Below are positions 18,350-27,311 of a DNA stretch of 64,000 nt, piece after piece (position 1 is the first letter of the stretch; each line of letters opens with the position of its first letter). The stretch covers positions 138,234 to 202,233 of the forward strand of contig NZ_KQ947393.1 of NCBI RefSeq assembly GCF_001484965.1. Reading direction: 5' to 3'. The position numbers and the translations under genes were made by a program. Below the pieces are notes generated by a model, which saw only the letters and a list, made by a program, of their open reading frames with translations, made no database searches and was not told where the DNA came from. The DNA comes from Shouchella shacheensis (GTDB lineage Bacteria > Bacillota > Bacilli > Bacillales > Bacillaceae_D).

Positions 18350-19735
18350 ATGGAACACCGAGAGTTAAGCCAGAGTTCAATGACTTTAGATGGAATGACG
18401 TGGCGAGAGAAGGTTTTCTACGGTTCCGGAGGTATGGGGAAGGACTTCGCTTCTGCGATGTTCAATACGTACTTATTAATCTTCTACACAGACGTGCTTG
18501 GGCTTGCAGGTGGGGTTGCCGGAGCGGTCATCATGGTTTCAAAATCGATTGATGCCATCTCCAATCCTATTGTCGGTGTGATGGTGGATCGCACGAACTC
18601 GAGATGGGGGAAATTCCGGCCATACCTTTTTGTCATCCCCATCCCCTTGGCCGTATTTTCGGTACTGACATTTACTGCACCGGATCTAGGAACAGCCGCA
18701 TTGGTCGCTTACGCACTCATCACATACAACCTGGCCGGTCTTTGTTTCACCATCTATGATGTCGCGATTATGGGCATGGTCCCTAGCCTGTCAGGCAGCC
18801 TAAAAGACCGAGGACATCTCATTTCCTCTGTTCGGACATTTGGTCAGGCAGCGGTTCTGCTTGTTTCAACGATTGCTTTGCCTATGGTTGCTTTCCTTGG
18901 ACAGGGGGACGACACTAGAGGATACGTTCTTTTAATGTGCATTCTAGGTATTGGCATCATTGGTTCCGGCTGGCTCACTTTTTTCAATACGAAAGAGCGG
19001 AGAACAACCAGTGTTACCCCCCCTGCACTGAGAGATTATAAGCGTGTTGTTTTCAAAAACAAAGAAGTGCTTTCTTTGTTCGTAATGATTATCATTTTCG
19101 GACTAACTATGGGCCTACCAGGGGCCTCGGGCGTCTATCACGTCGAGTATTTTCTAGGTCGTCCGGACTTGGTGCCACTGTACATGTTCATCGCGAATGG
19201 AGCACTTGTCATCGGTGTTGTCCTTTCCGGCTTCTTCCTGCCGAAATTAGGAAACAAAAAAGCAAGTCTCTCTTATATTGTCGGGACAATGATCTTTAGT
19301 TCAATCATGTTTTTTCTTGCAGGGTGGTCTATTCCGCTGTTTCTCGCAGCACTCGCTTTTGCCCAGTTTCTCGTAGGTGTTGGTTTTGTATCGTTCACAG
19401 GAATGGTCGCTGAAATGACGGACTACACCGAATGGAAAACAACCAAAAGATCTGATGGTGTCCTCTTCTCCTTGCTTGCCTTTGGCCTGCAGCTTGGACC
19501 AGCTATTGCTTCCGGACTTTTTGGGGTCGTCCTCGACTGGGTAGGCTATGTCGCAAACCAACCGGTGCAAACAGAGACAACGATGTTTTGGATCAACGCG
19601 ATGCGGACTCTTGCCCCTGTAGCGGTTTGTGTGCCAATGCTTCTTCTTATTCGCCAATATCCTATTAATAACCCAAAGGAGTATCAACAGTTAATGCAAA
19701 AGCTTGAGAAAAATAAATCCACCATTTCAAACTAA
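18350..19735 (+). CDS. GPH-family sugar:cation symporter, probably for rhamnosides
   Basis: 461 residues with twelve predicted membrane segments, of the glycoside-pentoside-hexuronide (MelB/UidB) family. Family signatures are the N-terminal YGSGGMGKDFASAMFNTYLLIFYTD-type start, the cation-site segment and VDRTNSRWGKFRPYLF in the loop after helix 2, plus MVAEMTDYTEWKTTKRSDG near residues 345-365. It starts the operon with the GH78 rhamnosidase 18 bases downstream. Because that enzyme has no signal peptide, the symporter must import intact rhamnosides, or rhamnose itself. Confidence 0.85.
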   Translation: MEHRELSQSSMTLDGMTWREKVFYGSGGMGKDFASAMFNTYLLIFYTDVLGLAGGVAGAVIMVSKSIDAISNPIVGVMVDRTNSRWGKFRPYLFVIPIPLAVFSVLTFTAPDLGTAALVAYALITYNLAGLCFTIYDVAIMGMVPSLSGSLKDRGHLISSVRTFGQAAVLLVSTIALPMVAFLGQGDDTRGYVLLMCILGIGIIGSGWLTFFNTKERRTTSVTPPALRDYKRVVFKNKEVLSLFVMIIIFGLTMGLPGASGVYHVEYFLGRPDLVPLYMFIANGALVIGVVLSGFFLPKLGNKKASLSYIVGTMIFSSIMFFLAGWSIPLFLAALAFAQFLVGVGFVSFTGMVAEMTDYTEWKTTKRSDGVLFSLLAFGLQLGPAIASGLFGVVLDWVGYVANQPVQTETTMFWINAMRTLAPVAVCVPMLLLIRQYPINNPKEYQQLMQKLEKNKSTISN

Positions 19736-19753
19736 ACGAAGGAGTGTTTAACA

Positions 19754-22444
19754 ATGCTAAAATTAACCAACGTATTATGTGAGTACATGGAAAATCCAAT
19801 CGGGCTAGACGTCGATAATCCAAGGATTAGCTGGCAGCTTCGCTCAGACAAGCGTGGTACCAATCAAACTGCCTATCAAGTTCAAGTGGCGACAGATAAA
19901 AACTACGAGGAGATTGTGGCAGACTCCGGCAAGATCCTCTCTGACCACTCGGTGCACGTCCAGCTCCCTCCATTTAAAGTGGAGGCGAAAACTCTTTACC
20001 ATTACCGTGTAAAGGTTTGGACAGGGTCCGGAGCCTGCGACTGGTCGGAAGGGCATTATTTTGAAACAGGATTATTGCGCTCAGATGCATGGAGCGCGAG
20101 CTGGGTAAGCGCAACGGAAAATCTAGTAGAAGATGCACAGTCACCGAGGTTCAGGAGAACTTTTGATTACCAAAGCCCAAAATTAACGCGTGCCAGGCTA
20201 TATATCACAGCTACAGGTTTGTACGAAGCAAGACTGAACGGGGCACGAGTCGGCGATGCGTACTTTACCCCAGGATGGACGAATTATCACAAAAGGCTTC
20301 AATATCAAACCTACGATGTAACCGAGCTTATACGCGAAGGGGAAAATGTTCTAGGGGTGACACTTGGTAAGGGTTGGTATAGTGGAAACCTCGCCTGGGA
20401 AGGAAAGGTGAACATATACGGGAACGAACAGTCCTTTATCGCCGAACTCCATGTCGAGAGTGAGGACGGTGAACACCTAGTAGTCTTCTCTGATGACAAC
20501 TGGAAAACCGGTAAGAGCCCGATTCTAGAATCGGAACTCTATCACGGAGAGACCTATGATGCGAGACTTGAGGAACCAGGATGGGATGAAGCCAACTTTC
20601 AGGAAGACGGCTGGGTGGTTGCTAAGGCAAATAAAAAACCGACCTCCCATATCGTAGCCCAAGAAAATGAACCCGTTCGCAAGCAGGGACGCATCACTCC
20701 TATTAAGCTTATTCATACACCGAATGGCGAAGTTGTGCTTGATTTCGGTCAAAACATGGTCGGTTGGGTTCATTTCAAGATCAAAGGCGATAAAAGCAAG
20801 ACCGTCTCTCTTAAACACTTTGAAGTTCTAGATGCCAACGGCAATGTCTACCTTGACAACTTGCGCCAAGCCAAACAAACCATTACCTATACGTTGCGAG
20901 GAGGAGAAGAGGAAACTTACGAGCCGTTCTTCTCATTCCAAGGCTTTCGCTATGTGCAGCTCATTGGTTTTGACGAATCTGTAAAGCTCGGTGATTTCAC
21001 AGGTATTGTGCTTCATTCTGATATGCGGCGCATTGGTAATTTCGAATGCTCCAATCCGTCGATCAATCAATTGCAGCACAATATTGTCTGGGGACAGAAA
21101 GGCAATTTCCTCGACGTGCCGACTGACTGTCCACAGCGAGACGAACGCCTTGGCTGGACAGGGGATGCGCAGATGTTCATAAGCACGGCCTCTTATCTCT
21201 ACAATGTCGCTCCGTTTTTCAAAAAGTGGCTAAGAGACTTAACGAGCGAGCAAGGGCTAGACGGGAGTGTTCCTTTTGTCATTCCAGACACGCTTGATCC
21301 TGATTCTCATTCCTCGGCGGCTTGGGGGGACGCAGCGGTTATCTGTCCGTGGACACTCTATGAAAATTACGGCGACGAGCGGCTCCTTGAGGAACAATTC
21401 CCGAGCATGAAGGCTTGGGTCAACTACATTCGCAAACAAGGAAGCGACGAATACCTTTGGAACACCGGTTTTCACTTTGGCGATTGGCTAGCGTTAGATT
21501 CTCAGCCAGACACTTACATCGGCGCAACCGAACGAGATTTTATCGCAACGGCGTTCTACGCATATTCAGCAAGGCTCGTAAGCAGAGCCGCAGACGTTTT
21601 AGGAAAAGAAAGCGAGTATGTTCATTACAACGAACTCTATCAATCCGTCAAAGCAGCCTTTGCTCGTGAATTCATTACTGGGTCTGGACGCCTTTCCGTA
21701 CCAACGCAAACAGCGCATATCCTCGCTTTGATGTTCGATCTCGTTGATGGTGACATTCAGAAACGAACCGAAAGAAAGCTTAAGCAACTGTTAAAAGACG
21801 CCCACTACCATTTAAAAACAGGCTTTGTCGGCACACCTTATTTAAATTTCGCACTAAGCAAAGCCGGGTATGACCAGGTCGCTTACACCCTTCTTTTCCA
21901 AAAAGACTACCCGTCCTGGCTCTATCAGGTGGAAAAAGGCGCTACAACTGTTTGGGAGCATTGGGATGGGATCAAGGAGGACGGGAGCTTCTGGAGTGAG
22001 GATATGAACTCCTTCAATCACTATGCGTATGGGTCCATTGGGGATTGGCTCTATCGAAGAGTGGCAGGCATCGACCTGGACAAAGAGGCAGTAGGCTTTA
22101 AAAGAATCCACTTTGCCCCCCGCTTCACGAAAGAATTGAGCTGGGTCAAAGGCACCCTACACACAATGTATGGAAACGTGGAATCATCATGGAGTTTTAC
22201 CACTGGAAGCGAGGTTGTCTGGGATGTAACAGTTCCAGCGAACGCCACAGGAATCGTTCATATACCTTCCGATTCCACTTCATCTGTAAAAGAAGGGAAT
22301 CAGGCGTTAGAACAAGCCGAAGGGATTCGAAATGTTATTAGGACAGAAGAAGGTCTCCTCGCCGAAGTAGGGTCTGGGGACTATCGTTTTCAGTTCCCTT
22401 ACTCCGCTGTGAGGGAGAAGCATGTGATTGTGAATGGGGAGTGA
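19754..22444 (+). CDS. Alpha-L-rhamnosidase, GH78
   Basis: 896 residues, full length for the four-domain bacterial type: beta-sandwich N domain, rhamnosidase concanavalin-like domain, (alpha/alpha)6 catalytic barrel from ~430 and C-terminal beta domain. The catalytic signature DCPQRDERLGWTGDAQMF lies near residues 456-472, and the second acidic site is TTVWEHWDGI near 732-740. It releases terminal L-rhamnose from glycosides such as flavonoid or saponin rhamnosides. No signal peptide, so it works in the cytoplasm on imported substrate. It is cotranscribed with the symporter and followed by a strong terminator. Confidence 0.93.
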   Translation: MLKLTNVLCEYMENPIGLDVDNPRISWQLRSDKRGTNQTAYQVQVATDKNYEEIVADSGKILSDHSVHVQLPPFKVEAKTLYHYRVKVWTGSGACDWSEGHYFETGLLRSDAWSASWVSATENLVEDAQSPRFRRTFDYQSPKLTRARLYITATGLYEARLNGARVGDAYFTPGWTNYHKRLQYQTYDVTELIREGENVLGVTLGKGWYSGNLAWEGKVNIYGNEQSFIAELHVESEDGEHLVVFSDDNWKTGKSPILESELYHGETYDARLEEPGWDEANFQEDGWVVAKANKKPTSHIVAQENEPVRKQGRITPIKLIHTPNGEVVLDFGQNMVGWVHFKIKGDKSKTVSLKHFEVLDANGNVYLDNLRQAKQTITYTLRGGEEETYEPFFSFQGFRYVQLIGFDESVKLGDFTGIVLHSDMRRIGNFECSNPSINQLQHNIVWGQKGNFLDVPTDCPQRDERLGWTGDAQMFISTASYLYNVAPFFKKWLRDLTSEQGLDGSVPFVIPDTLDPDSHSSAAWGDAAVICPWTLYENYGDERLLEEQFPSMKAWVNYIRKQGSDEYLWNTGFHFGDWLALDSQPDTYIGATERDFIATAFYAYSARLVSRAADVLGKESEYVHYNELYQSVKAAFAREFITGSGRLSVPTQTAHILALMFDLVDGDIQKRTERKLKQLLKDAHYHLKTGFVGTPYLNFALSKAGYDQVAYTLLFQKDYPSWLYQVEKGATTVWEHWDGIKEDGSFWSEDMNSFNHYAYGSIGDWLYRRVAGIDLDKEAVGFKRIHFAPRFTKELSWVKGTLHTMYGNVESSWSFTTGSEVVWDVTVPANATGIVHIPSDSTSSVKEGNQALEQAEGIRNVIRTEEGLLAEVGSGDYRFQFPYSAVREKHVIVNGE

Positions 22445-22453
22445 GACTGATGA

Positions 22454-22490
22454 AACCTGTGCCTTCTAAGCACAGCACAGGTTTTATTTT
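22454..22490 (+). terminator. Intrinsic terminator after the GH78 gene
   Basis: AACCTGTGC pairs perfectly with GCACAGGTT over a 12-base loop, followed by TTATTTT. It lies ten bases past the stop of the rhamnosidase gene. Confidence 0.85.
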
Positions 22491-22880
22491 ATTCTTTTAG
22501 GCTTAAATCTCTCAATACAAAGTGCACGCCAAGTGTTTTTTAATCCCACTTTATTGTGACTTTTAGCTTGTTTGTAAAGGCTGTTCAAGCTTTTGAGCTA
22601 CAATCTAGCAACACTGAGGTCGATATTGGGAGCTCACATCGTCTCCATGTTATCTGGTATAACATTATGGTCAGCGCAAAGTTTACATTTCTAATTACTC
22701 TTTGTGTTTTCAAGTGGTAAGGTTCCCTTTCATATTGTCGATATAAACTGGGTAAGCCGACAAAGAAAGCGGCGGATATTAGGACAAACCTCAGCACCTA
22801 TGACCACAACGAGGTATAAATTTATGCTAACTTCCCACAAGGACAGCAAAGCCAGCTCTGCCCTACATCGATACACTCAT

Positions 22881-22894
22881 TGTAAGCGCAAACA
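22881..22894. promoter_or_regulatory. cre site before the Gfo operon
   Basis: TGTAAGCGCAAACA matches all 14 positions of TGNAARCGNWWWCA, the best match in the window. It ends just before the AAAGGAG ribosome site of the Gfo gene, which points to CcpA repression. Confidence 0.7.
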
Positions 22895-22910
22895 CAAAGG
22901 AGCTGCTAAC

Positions 22911-24071
22911 ATGGACCAAGTACGAATTGGAGTCATTGGTGTTGGGAATATGGGAACATCTCATGCTGCCTATTTACATGCAGCTGAGATTAAAGGGGCT
23001 CGCTTGACGGCGTTGCTCGAGGAACGCCCTGAGCGGGTGGAAACGCTGCAGGAGTTGTACGGCAGCGACGTTGAGATCTATTCTGATGAGGAAGCGTTCT
23101 TTACATCGGGGAGACTTGATGCTGTGTTGGTTGCAACCCCGCACTTCAGCCATCCACGACTTGCCATTCGCGCTTTTCAAGAAGGATTGCATGTGCTGTG
23201 CGAAAAACCAGCAGGTGTCTATACGAAGCAGGTGCGAGAGATGAACGAAGCCGCAGCCAAAAGCAACCTTGTCTTCTCCATGATGTATAATCAACGCACG
23301 AATCCGTTGTACAAGAGACTTCGAGAGCTTATACGTGGTGGTAAACTTGGTGCCATTCGCCGAATTAACTGGATTATCACTGATTGGTACCGTTCGCAAA
23401 GCTATTATGACTCAAGCAACTGGCGGGCGACCTGGTCCGGGGAAGGTGGAGGTGTGCTCATTAACCAATGCCCGCATCAACTGGACTTGTGGGGCTGGCT
23501 CACGGGGATGACCCCTTCCCGCCTTCGCGCGTTTTGTTCCTTTGGCAAGTACCGGAACATTGAAGTTGAAGATGATGTCACAGCGTTTGCCGAATACGAG
23601 AACGGCGCATCAGCCGTGTTCATTACGACGACTGGCGAAACCCCTGGCACGAATCGTCTTGAAATTACCGGCACACAAGGAAAAGCCGTTGTTGAAGACG
23701 GCGAACTCTCATTTTGGCAACTCCAGCAGTCCGAACCTGAATTCAACCAGCAATTCCAAGGGGGATTCGGCGAACCAGAGAGCTGGAAATGTGAGATTCC
23801 GATCCGAGGAAAGGAAACCGGACATCCGGGGATTACCCAAAACTTTGTCAATGCCATCTTGCAGAAGGAGCCTCTCATCGCCCCAGGGGAAGAAGGCATT
23901 CACGGGCTGACGCTCTCGAACGCTATGCAGCTTTCGACATGGACCGATGGGTGGGTCAATTTTCCGCTCGATGAAGACCTTTACTATGACCAACTACAGG
24001 TGAAAATTAAGCAATCGACGGTTAAAAAAGATCAGACTGTTAGGACACTCGACGTCAAAGGCAGTCATTAG
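22911..24071 (+). CDS. Gfo/Idh/MocA-family oxidoreductase
   Basis: 386 residues from ATG 22911, preceded by AAAGGAG; a reading from 22704 would add 69 codons of unlikely sequence and cross the cre site. The N-terminal Rossmann motif is RIGVIGVGNMGTSHAAYL and the EKP motif is LHVLCEKPAGVYTK. The catalytic region reads GGVLINQCPHQLDLWGWLTG, where the conserved Gln-x3-His and Asp fit the family. It is the first gene of a pair with the 24083 gene and shares the cre upstream. The substrate is unknown; a glycoside or keto-sugar is likely from its neighbours. Confidence 0.86.
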   Translation: MDQVRIGVIGVGNMGTSHAAYLHAAEIKGARLTALLEERPERVETLQELYGSDVEIYSDEEAFFTSGRLDAVLVATPHFSHPRLAIRAFQEGLHVLCEKPAGVYTKQVREMNEAAAKSNLVFSMMYNQRTNPLYKRLRELIRGGKLGAIRRINWIITDWYRSQSYYDSSNWRATWSGEGGGVLINQCPHQLDLWGWLTGMTPSRLRAFCSFGKYRNIEVEDDVTAFAEYENGASAVFITTTGETPGTNRLEITGTQGKAVVEDGELSFWQLQQSEPEFNQQFQGGFGEPESWKCEIPIRGKETGHPGITQNFVNAILQKEPLIAPGEEGIHGLTLSNAMQLSTWTDGWVNFPLDEDLYYDQLQVKIKQSTVKKDQTVRTLDVKGSH

Positions 24072-24082
24072 GAGGAGTTTTC

Positions 24083-25189
24083 ATGAGTCATCAGGACGGG
24101 ATGAATTACGCACCGAAAGGAAAGCCTAACAAGGTTGTAAAGGAAGGAGAATTCACATTCGCCGCCGTTGCCCTCGATCACGGTCACATTTACGGAATGT
24201 GTAACGGCCTACTGGAAGCGGGAGCTGTATTAAAAAGCGTCTATGATCCTGACACGGCGAAAATGGAGGCGTTCAAACAAACGTTTCCGGATGTCACATT
24301 TGCCGCCTCCGAAGAAGAGGTGTTGGCGGATCCAGACATTCAGTTAGTGGCGGGTGCAGCGATTCCTTCCGAACGCGCAAGCCTTGGAATTCGCGTCATG
24401 CAAAGCGGGAAGGATTACTTTACGGATAAGACTCCTTTCACAACCCTATGGCAGCTGGAAGAAGCCCGCGCCGCTTGCCAGGAAACGGGACAAAAGTATA
24501 TGGTCTACTATAGCGAAAGGCTTCATGTTGAGTCAGCCGTGTTTGCTGGACAGCTGATTGAGGAGGGAGCAATCGGCGATGTCCTGCAAGTGACCGGCTT
24601 TGGCCCACACCGCTTAAATGCCAGCAGTCGACCGGACTGGTTCTTTAAGAAAAAACAATATGGGGGCATACTCTGTGACATCGGCAGCCATCAGATTGAA
24701 CAGTTTCTCTTCTTTGCAGGATGCAAAGATGCGCAGGTACTTCATAGCAAAGTGGCGAATTATAACTCAGAGGCGTACCCGGAGCTTGAGGACTACGGAG
24801 ATGCTACGCTTGTCGGTGACAACGGAGCGACCCAGTTTTTTAAAGTTGACTGGCACACGCCAGATGGGTTAAGCACGTGGGGAGACGGTCGGACGTTTAT
24901 CACAGGCACGAAAGGAACGATTGAGATCCGTAAGTATGTCGATGTTGCAAGGGAAACGCATGGCGATCAACTATACCTCGTGAACGAAAAAGGAGAGCAG
25001 CATTTTTCCTTAAAAGGCGAGGTAGGCTATCCGTTTTTCGGCGAACTCATTCTTGATTGCTTGCATCGCACAGAAAACGCCATGACCCAGGAACACGCCT
25101 TTAAGGCCGCGGAGCTCTGCTTGCTTGCTCAGGAAAAAGCACTACAAATTACAAACCGAAAAGCGCAGGCGGGTCGAACAGAAGCGTGA
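24083..25189 (+). CDS. Gfo/Idh/MocA-family oxidoreductase with repeat-derived C-terminus
   Basis: 368 residues. The first strand is FTFAAVALDHGHIYGMCNGL, with DHGHI in place of the usual GxGxxG loop, so cofactor binding may differ from the upstream paralogue. KDYFTDKTPFTT stands where EKP is normal. The catalytic region is GGILCDIGSHQIEQFLFFAG. It follows the first Gfo by 11 bases with GGAGGAG as ribosome site. The last ten codons and the stop (25157-25189) lie inside a 124-bp repeat, so the native end has been replaced. Family membership is clear; the reaction is not. Confidence 0.83.
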   Translation: MSHQDGMNYAPKGKPNKVVKEGEFTFAAVALDHGHIYGMCNGLLEAGAVLKSVYDPDTAKMEAFKQTFPDVTFAASEEEVLADPDIQLVAGAAIPSERASLGIRVMQSGKDYFTDKTPFTTLWQLEEARAACQETGQKYMVYYSERLHVESAVFAGQLIEEGAIGDVLQVTGFGPHRLNASSRPDWFFKKKQYGGILCDIGSHQIEQFLFFAGCKDAQVLHSKVANYNSEAYPELEDYGDATLVGDNGATQFFKVDWHTPDGLSTWGDGRTFITGTKGTIEIRKYVDVARETHGDQLYLVNEKGEQHFSLKGEVGYPFFGELILDCLHRTENAMTQEHAFKAAELCLLAQEKALQITNRKAQAGRTEA

Positions 25190-25279
25190 ATTTTGGAAGG
25201 CCTGACAACGAAATCCGATCTTAGATTTCGTTGTCAGGGCTGAAAAATCTCGACGCTTCTACCTGCCGGAGCTAGACAA
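25156..25279 (+). repeat. 124-bp structured repeat, copy A
   Basis: Runs from CCGAAAAGCGCAGG to GGAGCTAGACAA. The central arm is a 15-bp stem (CCTGACAACGAAATC with GATTTCGTTGTCAGG). AGAAGCG pairs with CGCTTCT, and GGCGGGT with ACCTGCC (one wobble), so the unit folds as a nested hairpin. It overlaps the 3' end of the Gfo gene and ends before the AraC ribosome site. Confidence 0.9.
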
Positions 25280-25295
25280 ACACTCAGGAGGTATA

Positions 25296-26144
25296 ATGAC
25301 TCACTCACCGCTGCAACTTCCACAGTTGAATTTCCACTATATGCAGGACTGGAAGAACGAAGAAGCGTTCGATTTTCATTCCCATGAGCAAGCAGAAATT
25401 TACTATTTTCACGGTGGGAAATGTACCTACCTAATCGGTGATGAGATTCTAAGCCTACATCCAGGTGATTTAATTCTCATGCATGGCTTAACGCTTCATC
25501 GCCCCAAATTGTTTGACGGTGAACCCTACATTCGCTCGACCCTGCACTTTGAACAGCAGTATTTTCATACGATTCTACAACCAATGGGGAGAGTGGATCT
25601 TCTCTCTCCCTTTTCGTCACTGAAAACCCTTCGTCTCACGTTTAAGGGCGAGGGGAAAGCTCAGCTAGAGGGGATTCTCCAATCTATTCATGAATGCCAA
25701 AAGCGAAACGATGCTCAGGCCTCGTTTCGCTTCCAGCTGCTGTTTATGGACTTGTTAAGTTTCCTCGCTCCTTACTGCATCAAACCCTTACGCGAGCGGC
25801 GTGTTCCAACTTCTGAAAAAGAGAAAAACGTTCAGAATGTGGTCTCGTTTATCGAAAACCACTATATGGAAGACGTGAGACTAGAAAACCTGCAGGAAAG
25901 TCTCCACCTGAGCAAATATCACCTCTCTAAAATCTTTAAAGAGGTGACAGGGGTTACGATTTCCAAATACTTGTACCAGCGCCGTATCAATCAGGCAAAA
26001 GTTGAATTTATGCTTGGCGACGTGAGCGTGACAGATGTTAGTTACAAAATTGGCTTTAAGTATCCATCTCATTTTACGAAAGTCTTCAAGCAGCTGACAG
26101 GAATGACACCAGAACACTATCGCAAAGAGGTTTTGTCGTCTTAA
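25296..26144 (+). CDS. AraC-family transcriptional regulator
   Basis: 282 residues. The N-terminal cupin part contains AFDFHSHEQAEIYYFHGG and LHPGDLILMHGLTLHRP; the C-terminal DNA-binding part has LHLSKYHLSKIFKEVTGVTI and YKIGFKYPSHFTKVFKQLTGMTPEHYR-type sequence. The ribosome site is AGGAGG, seven bases before the ATG. It lies 106 bases after the Gfo pair, across a repeat, and converges with the isomerase gene at 26246. It probably controls the Gfo operon; the inducer is unknown. Confidence 0.87.
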   Translation: MTHSPLQLPQLNFHYMQDWKNEEAFDFHSHEQAEIYYFHGGKCTYLIGDEILSLHPGDLILMHGLTLHRPKLFDGEPYIRSTLHFEQQYFHTILQPMGRVDLLSPFSSLKTLRLTFKGEGKAQLEGILQSIHECQKRNDAQASFRFQLLFMDLLSFLAPYCIKPLRERRVPTSEKEKNVQNVVSFIENHYMEDVRLENLQESLHLSKYHLSKIFKEVTGVTISKYLYQRRINQAKVEFMLGDVSVTDVSYKIGFKYPSHFTKVFKQLTGMTPEHYRKEVLSS

Positions 26145-26245
26145 TTAGATAGAGGAGCTATCTGCCGAAGAGAAGCTTCTCTCTATTTTTATCCCGCATT
26201 AAGGATTAGTTCTCCTCAAACGCCCAGATGAATGAGGTTTCTCCC

Positions 26246-27019
26246 TCATCCGCTTACCTGCCGCCTCTTGGCCATCTCTTGAAGATTCGTTAGACTTATT
26301 CTCAAACTATCCATCGGTTTCCCTTTGCATATATCTTGCTCGACCACATACCACTCAACACCGTTTTCTTCCCCCCACTGAAGGATAGGTGGAAAATCAA
26401 TCGAACCCGTCCCCACCTCAGCGAAAGTTTCTTCTGTGTCCACAGTCATATCCTTTAGATGAAGCACCGGCATACGATTTTTGTAGCTCTGGATAAACGC
26501 AAGCGGATCTTGCCCGCCTTTTTTTACCCAGTACACATCGATCTCTGCAAGAATCTGATTGTCGCTAGTTGGTTCGAGCAAGTACTCGAGCGCGGACGTC
26601 CCTTCTATCGTTGTATCAAATTCAAACGCATGGTTATGGTAACTGATGCGAAAGTCTGGGGACTCTTTTGCGATTTCGTTCAGTTCGAATTTGACCTGCT
26701 GATAGCCTTCAGCGTTTTGATACTCCTTGGGCAAAAAGGGACAGATAATATCAACCGTGTTGTACAGACGCGCTTCTTCGAGTACCCCACCTAAATCCGT
26801 TCGCAATCGATCAAGAGACACATGCATTCCCGCTGCTTTAAATCCATTTTCTTTGATACTCGCTGCCACTTCCTCTGGATCGTACCCTGGGGGTAAGCTG
26901 GATATTTGTACTCCGGCCCAGCCCATTTGCGCTAATTCCTTGAAAACCGAGGGGATGCCTTGCTCCTTTAGCTCATTTCTGAGTGTGTATAAAGTCGCCG
27001 CGAATTTCTTTTGCATCAT
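26246..27019 (-). CDS. Sugar phosphate isomerase/epimerase (IolE-like TIM barrel)
   Basis: 257 residues from ATG 27017-27019, behind AGAGGTG; a TTG one codon earlier and an ATG one codon later are also possible. The fold is shown by FAATLYTLRNELKE, GWAGVQISSLPP, the metal-site strand ILAEIDVYWVKKGGQDP, HLKDMTVD and FAEVGTGSIDFPPIL. These are the ligand positions of AP-endonuclease-2-type barrels, which isomerise sugars or eliminate from 3-keto-glycosides. It is transcribed towards the AraC gene and stands alone, with a cre-like sequence upstream. It may serve the adjacent Gfo pair. Confidence 0.84.
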   Translation of the reverse strand: MMQKKFAATLYTLRNELKEQGIPSVFKELAQMGWAGVQISSLPPGYDPEEVAASIKENGFKAAGMHVSLDRLRTDLGGVLEEARLYNTVDIICPFLPKEYQNAEGYQQVKFELNEIAKESPDFRISYHNHAFEFDTTIEGTSALEYLLEPTSDNQILAEIDVYWVKKGGQDPLAFIQSYKNRMPVLHLKDMTVDTEETFAEVGTGSIDFPPILQWGEENGVEWYVVEQDICKGKPMDSLRISLTNLQEMAKRRQVSG

Positions 27020-27056
27020 CAAACACCTCTTTTTTTCTTTTCTTTAGTTTAACGTT

Positions 27057-27070
27057 TGAAAACGCTTTAT
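27057..27070. promoter_or_regulatory. cre-like site before the isomerase gene
   Basis: TGAAAACGCTTTAT matches 12 of 14 cre consensus positions with the CG centre, about 40 bases upstream of the start. Confidence 0.4.
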
Positions 27071-27311
27071 ACTTTTTCCCTATTGCTGCAATTTAACTTA
27101 TGCTTATCCGACATTGCGCTATCTTTTTCAGCCCTCAAGTTCTGGATCACTTGGTTTGAAGGGAAACTGTTACTATGATTAACTCATAGCCATAGCAACA
27201 GCCAAATGAATAATTTCTCTATAAAAATCTAACTCCCTTCCTGCACTGTCTCGCAGGAATGATTGGCAATCATTCTGCCTTTGTATAGAACTTTTTCCTG
27301 ATCCCCGTTCA

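Larger units (their letters stand above)
22445..22910. other. Intergenic region between rhamnosidase and Gfo operons
   Basis: About 465 bases. It holds the terminator at 22454-22483 and a cre-like site at 22881-22894; a short inverted repeat TTGTCG/CGACAA (22735-22763) has no clear role. I could not place a promoter with confidence and see no credible ORF. Confidence 0.5.

Noticed and set aside
22735-22763. Inverted repeat TTGTCG/CGACAA as an operator
   Set aside because: Only six bases per arm with a 17-base gap and not repeated elsewhere; too weak to call.
22704-22910. 69-codon upstream extension of the first Gfo gene
   Set aside because: It would translate across the cre site; the ATG at 22911 has a good ribosome site and begins at the conserved Rossmann strand.
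27253-27277. Hairpin CAGAATGATT/AATCATTCCTG as GH85 terminator
   Set aside because: A fair stem, but no T-tract follows on the minus strand, so termination is not supported.
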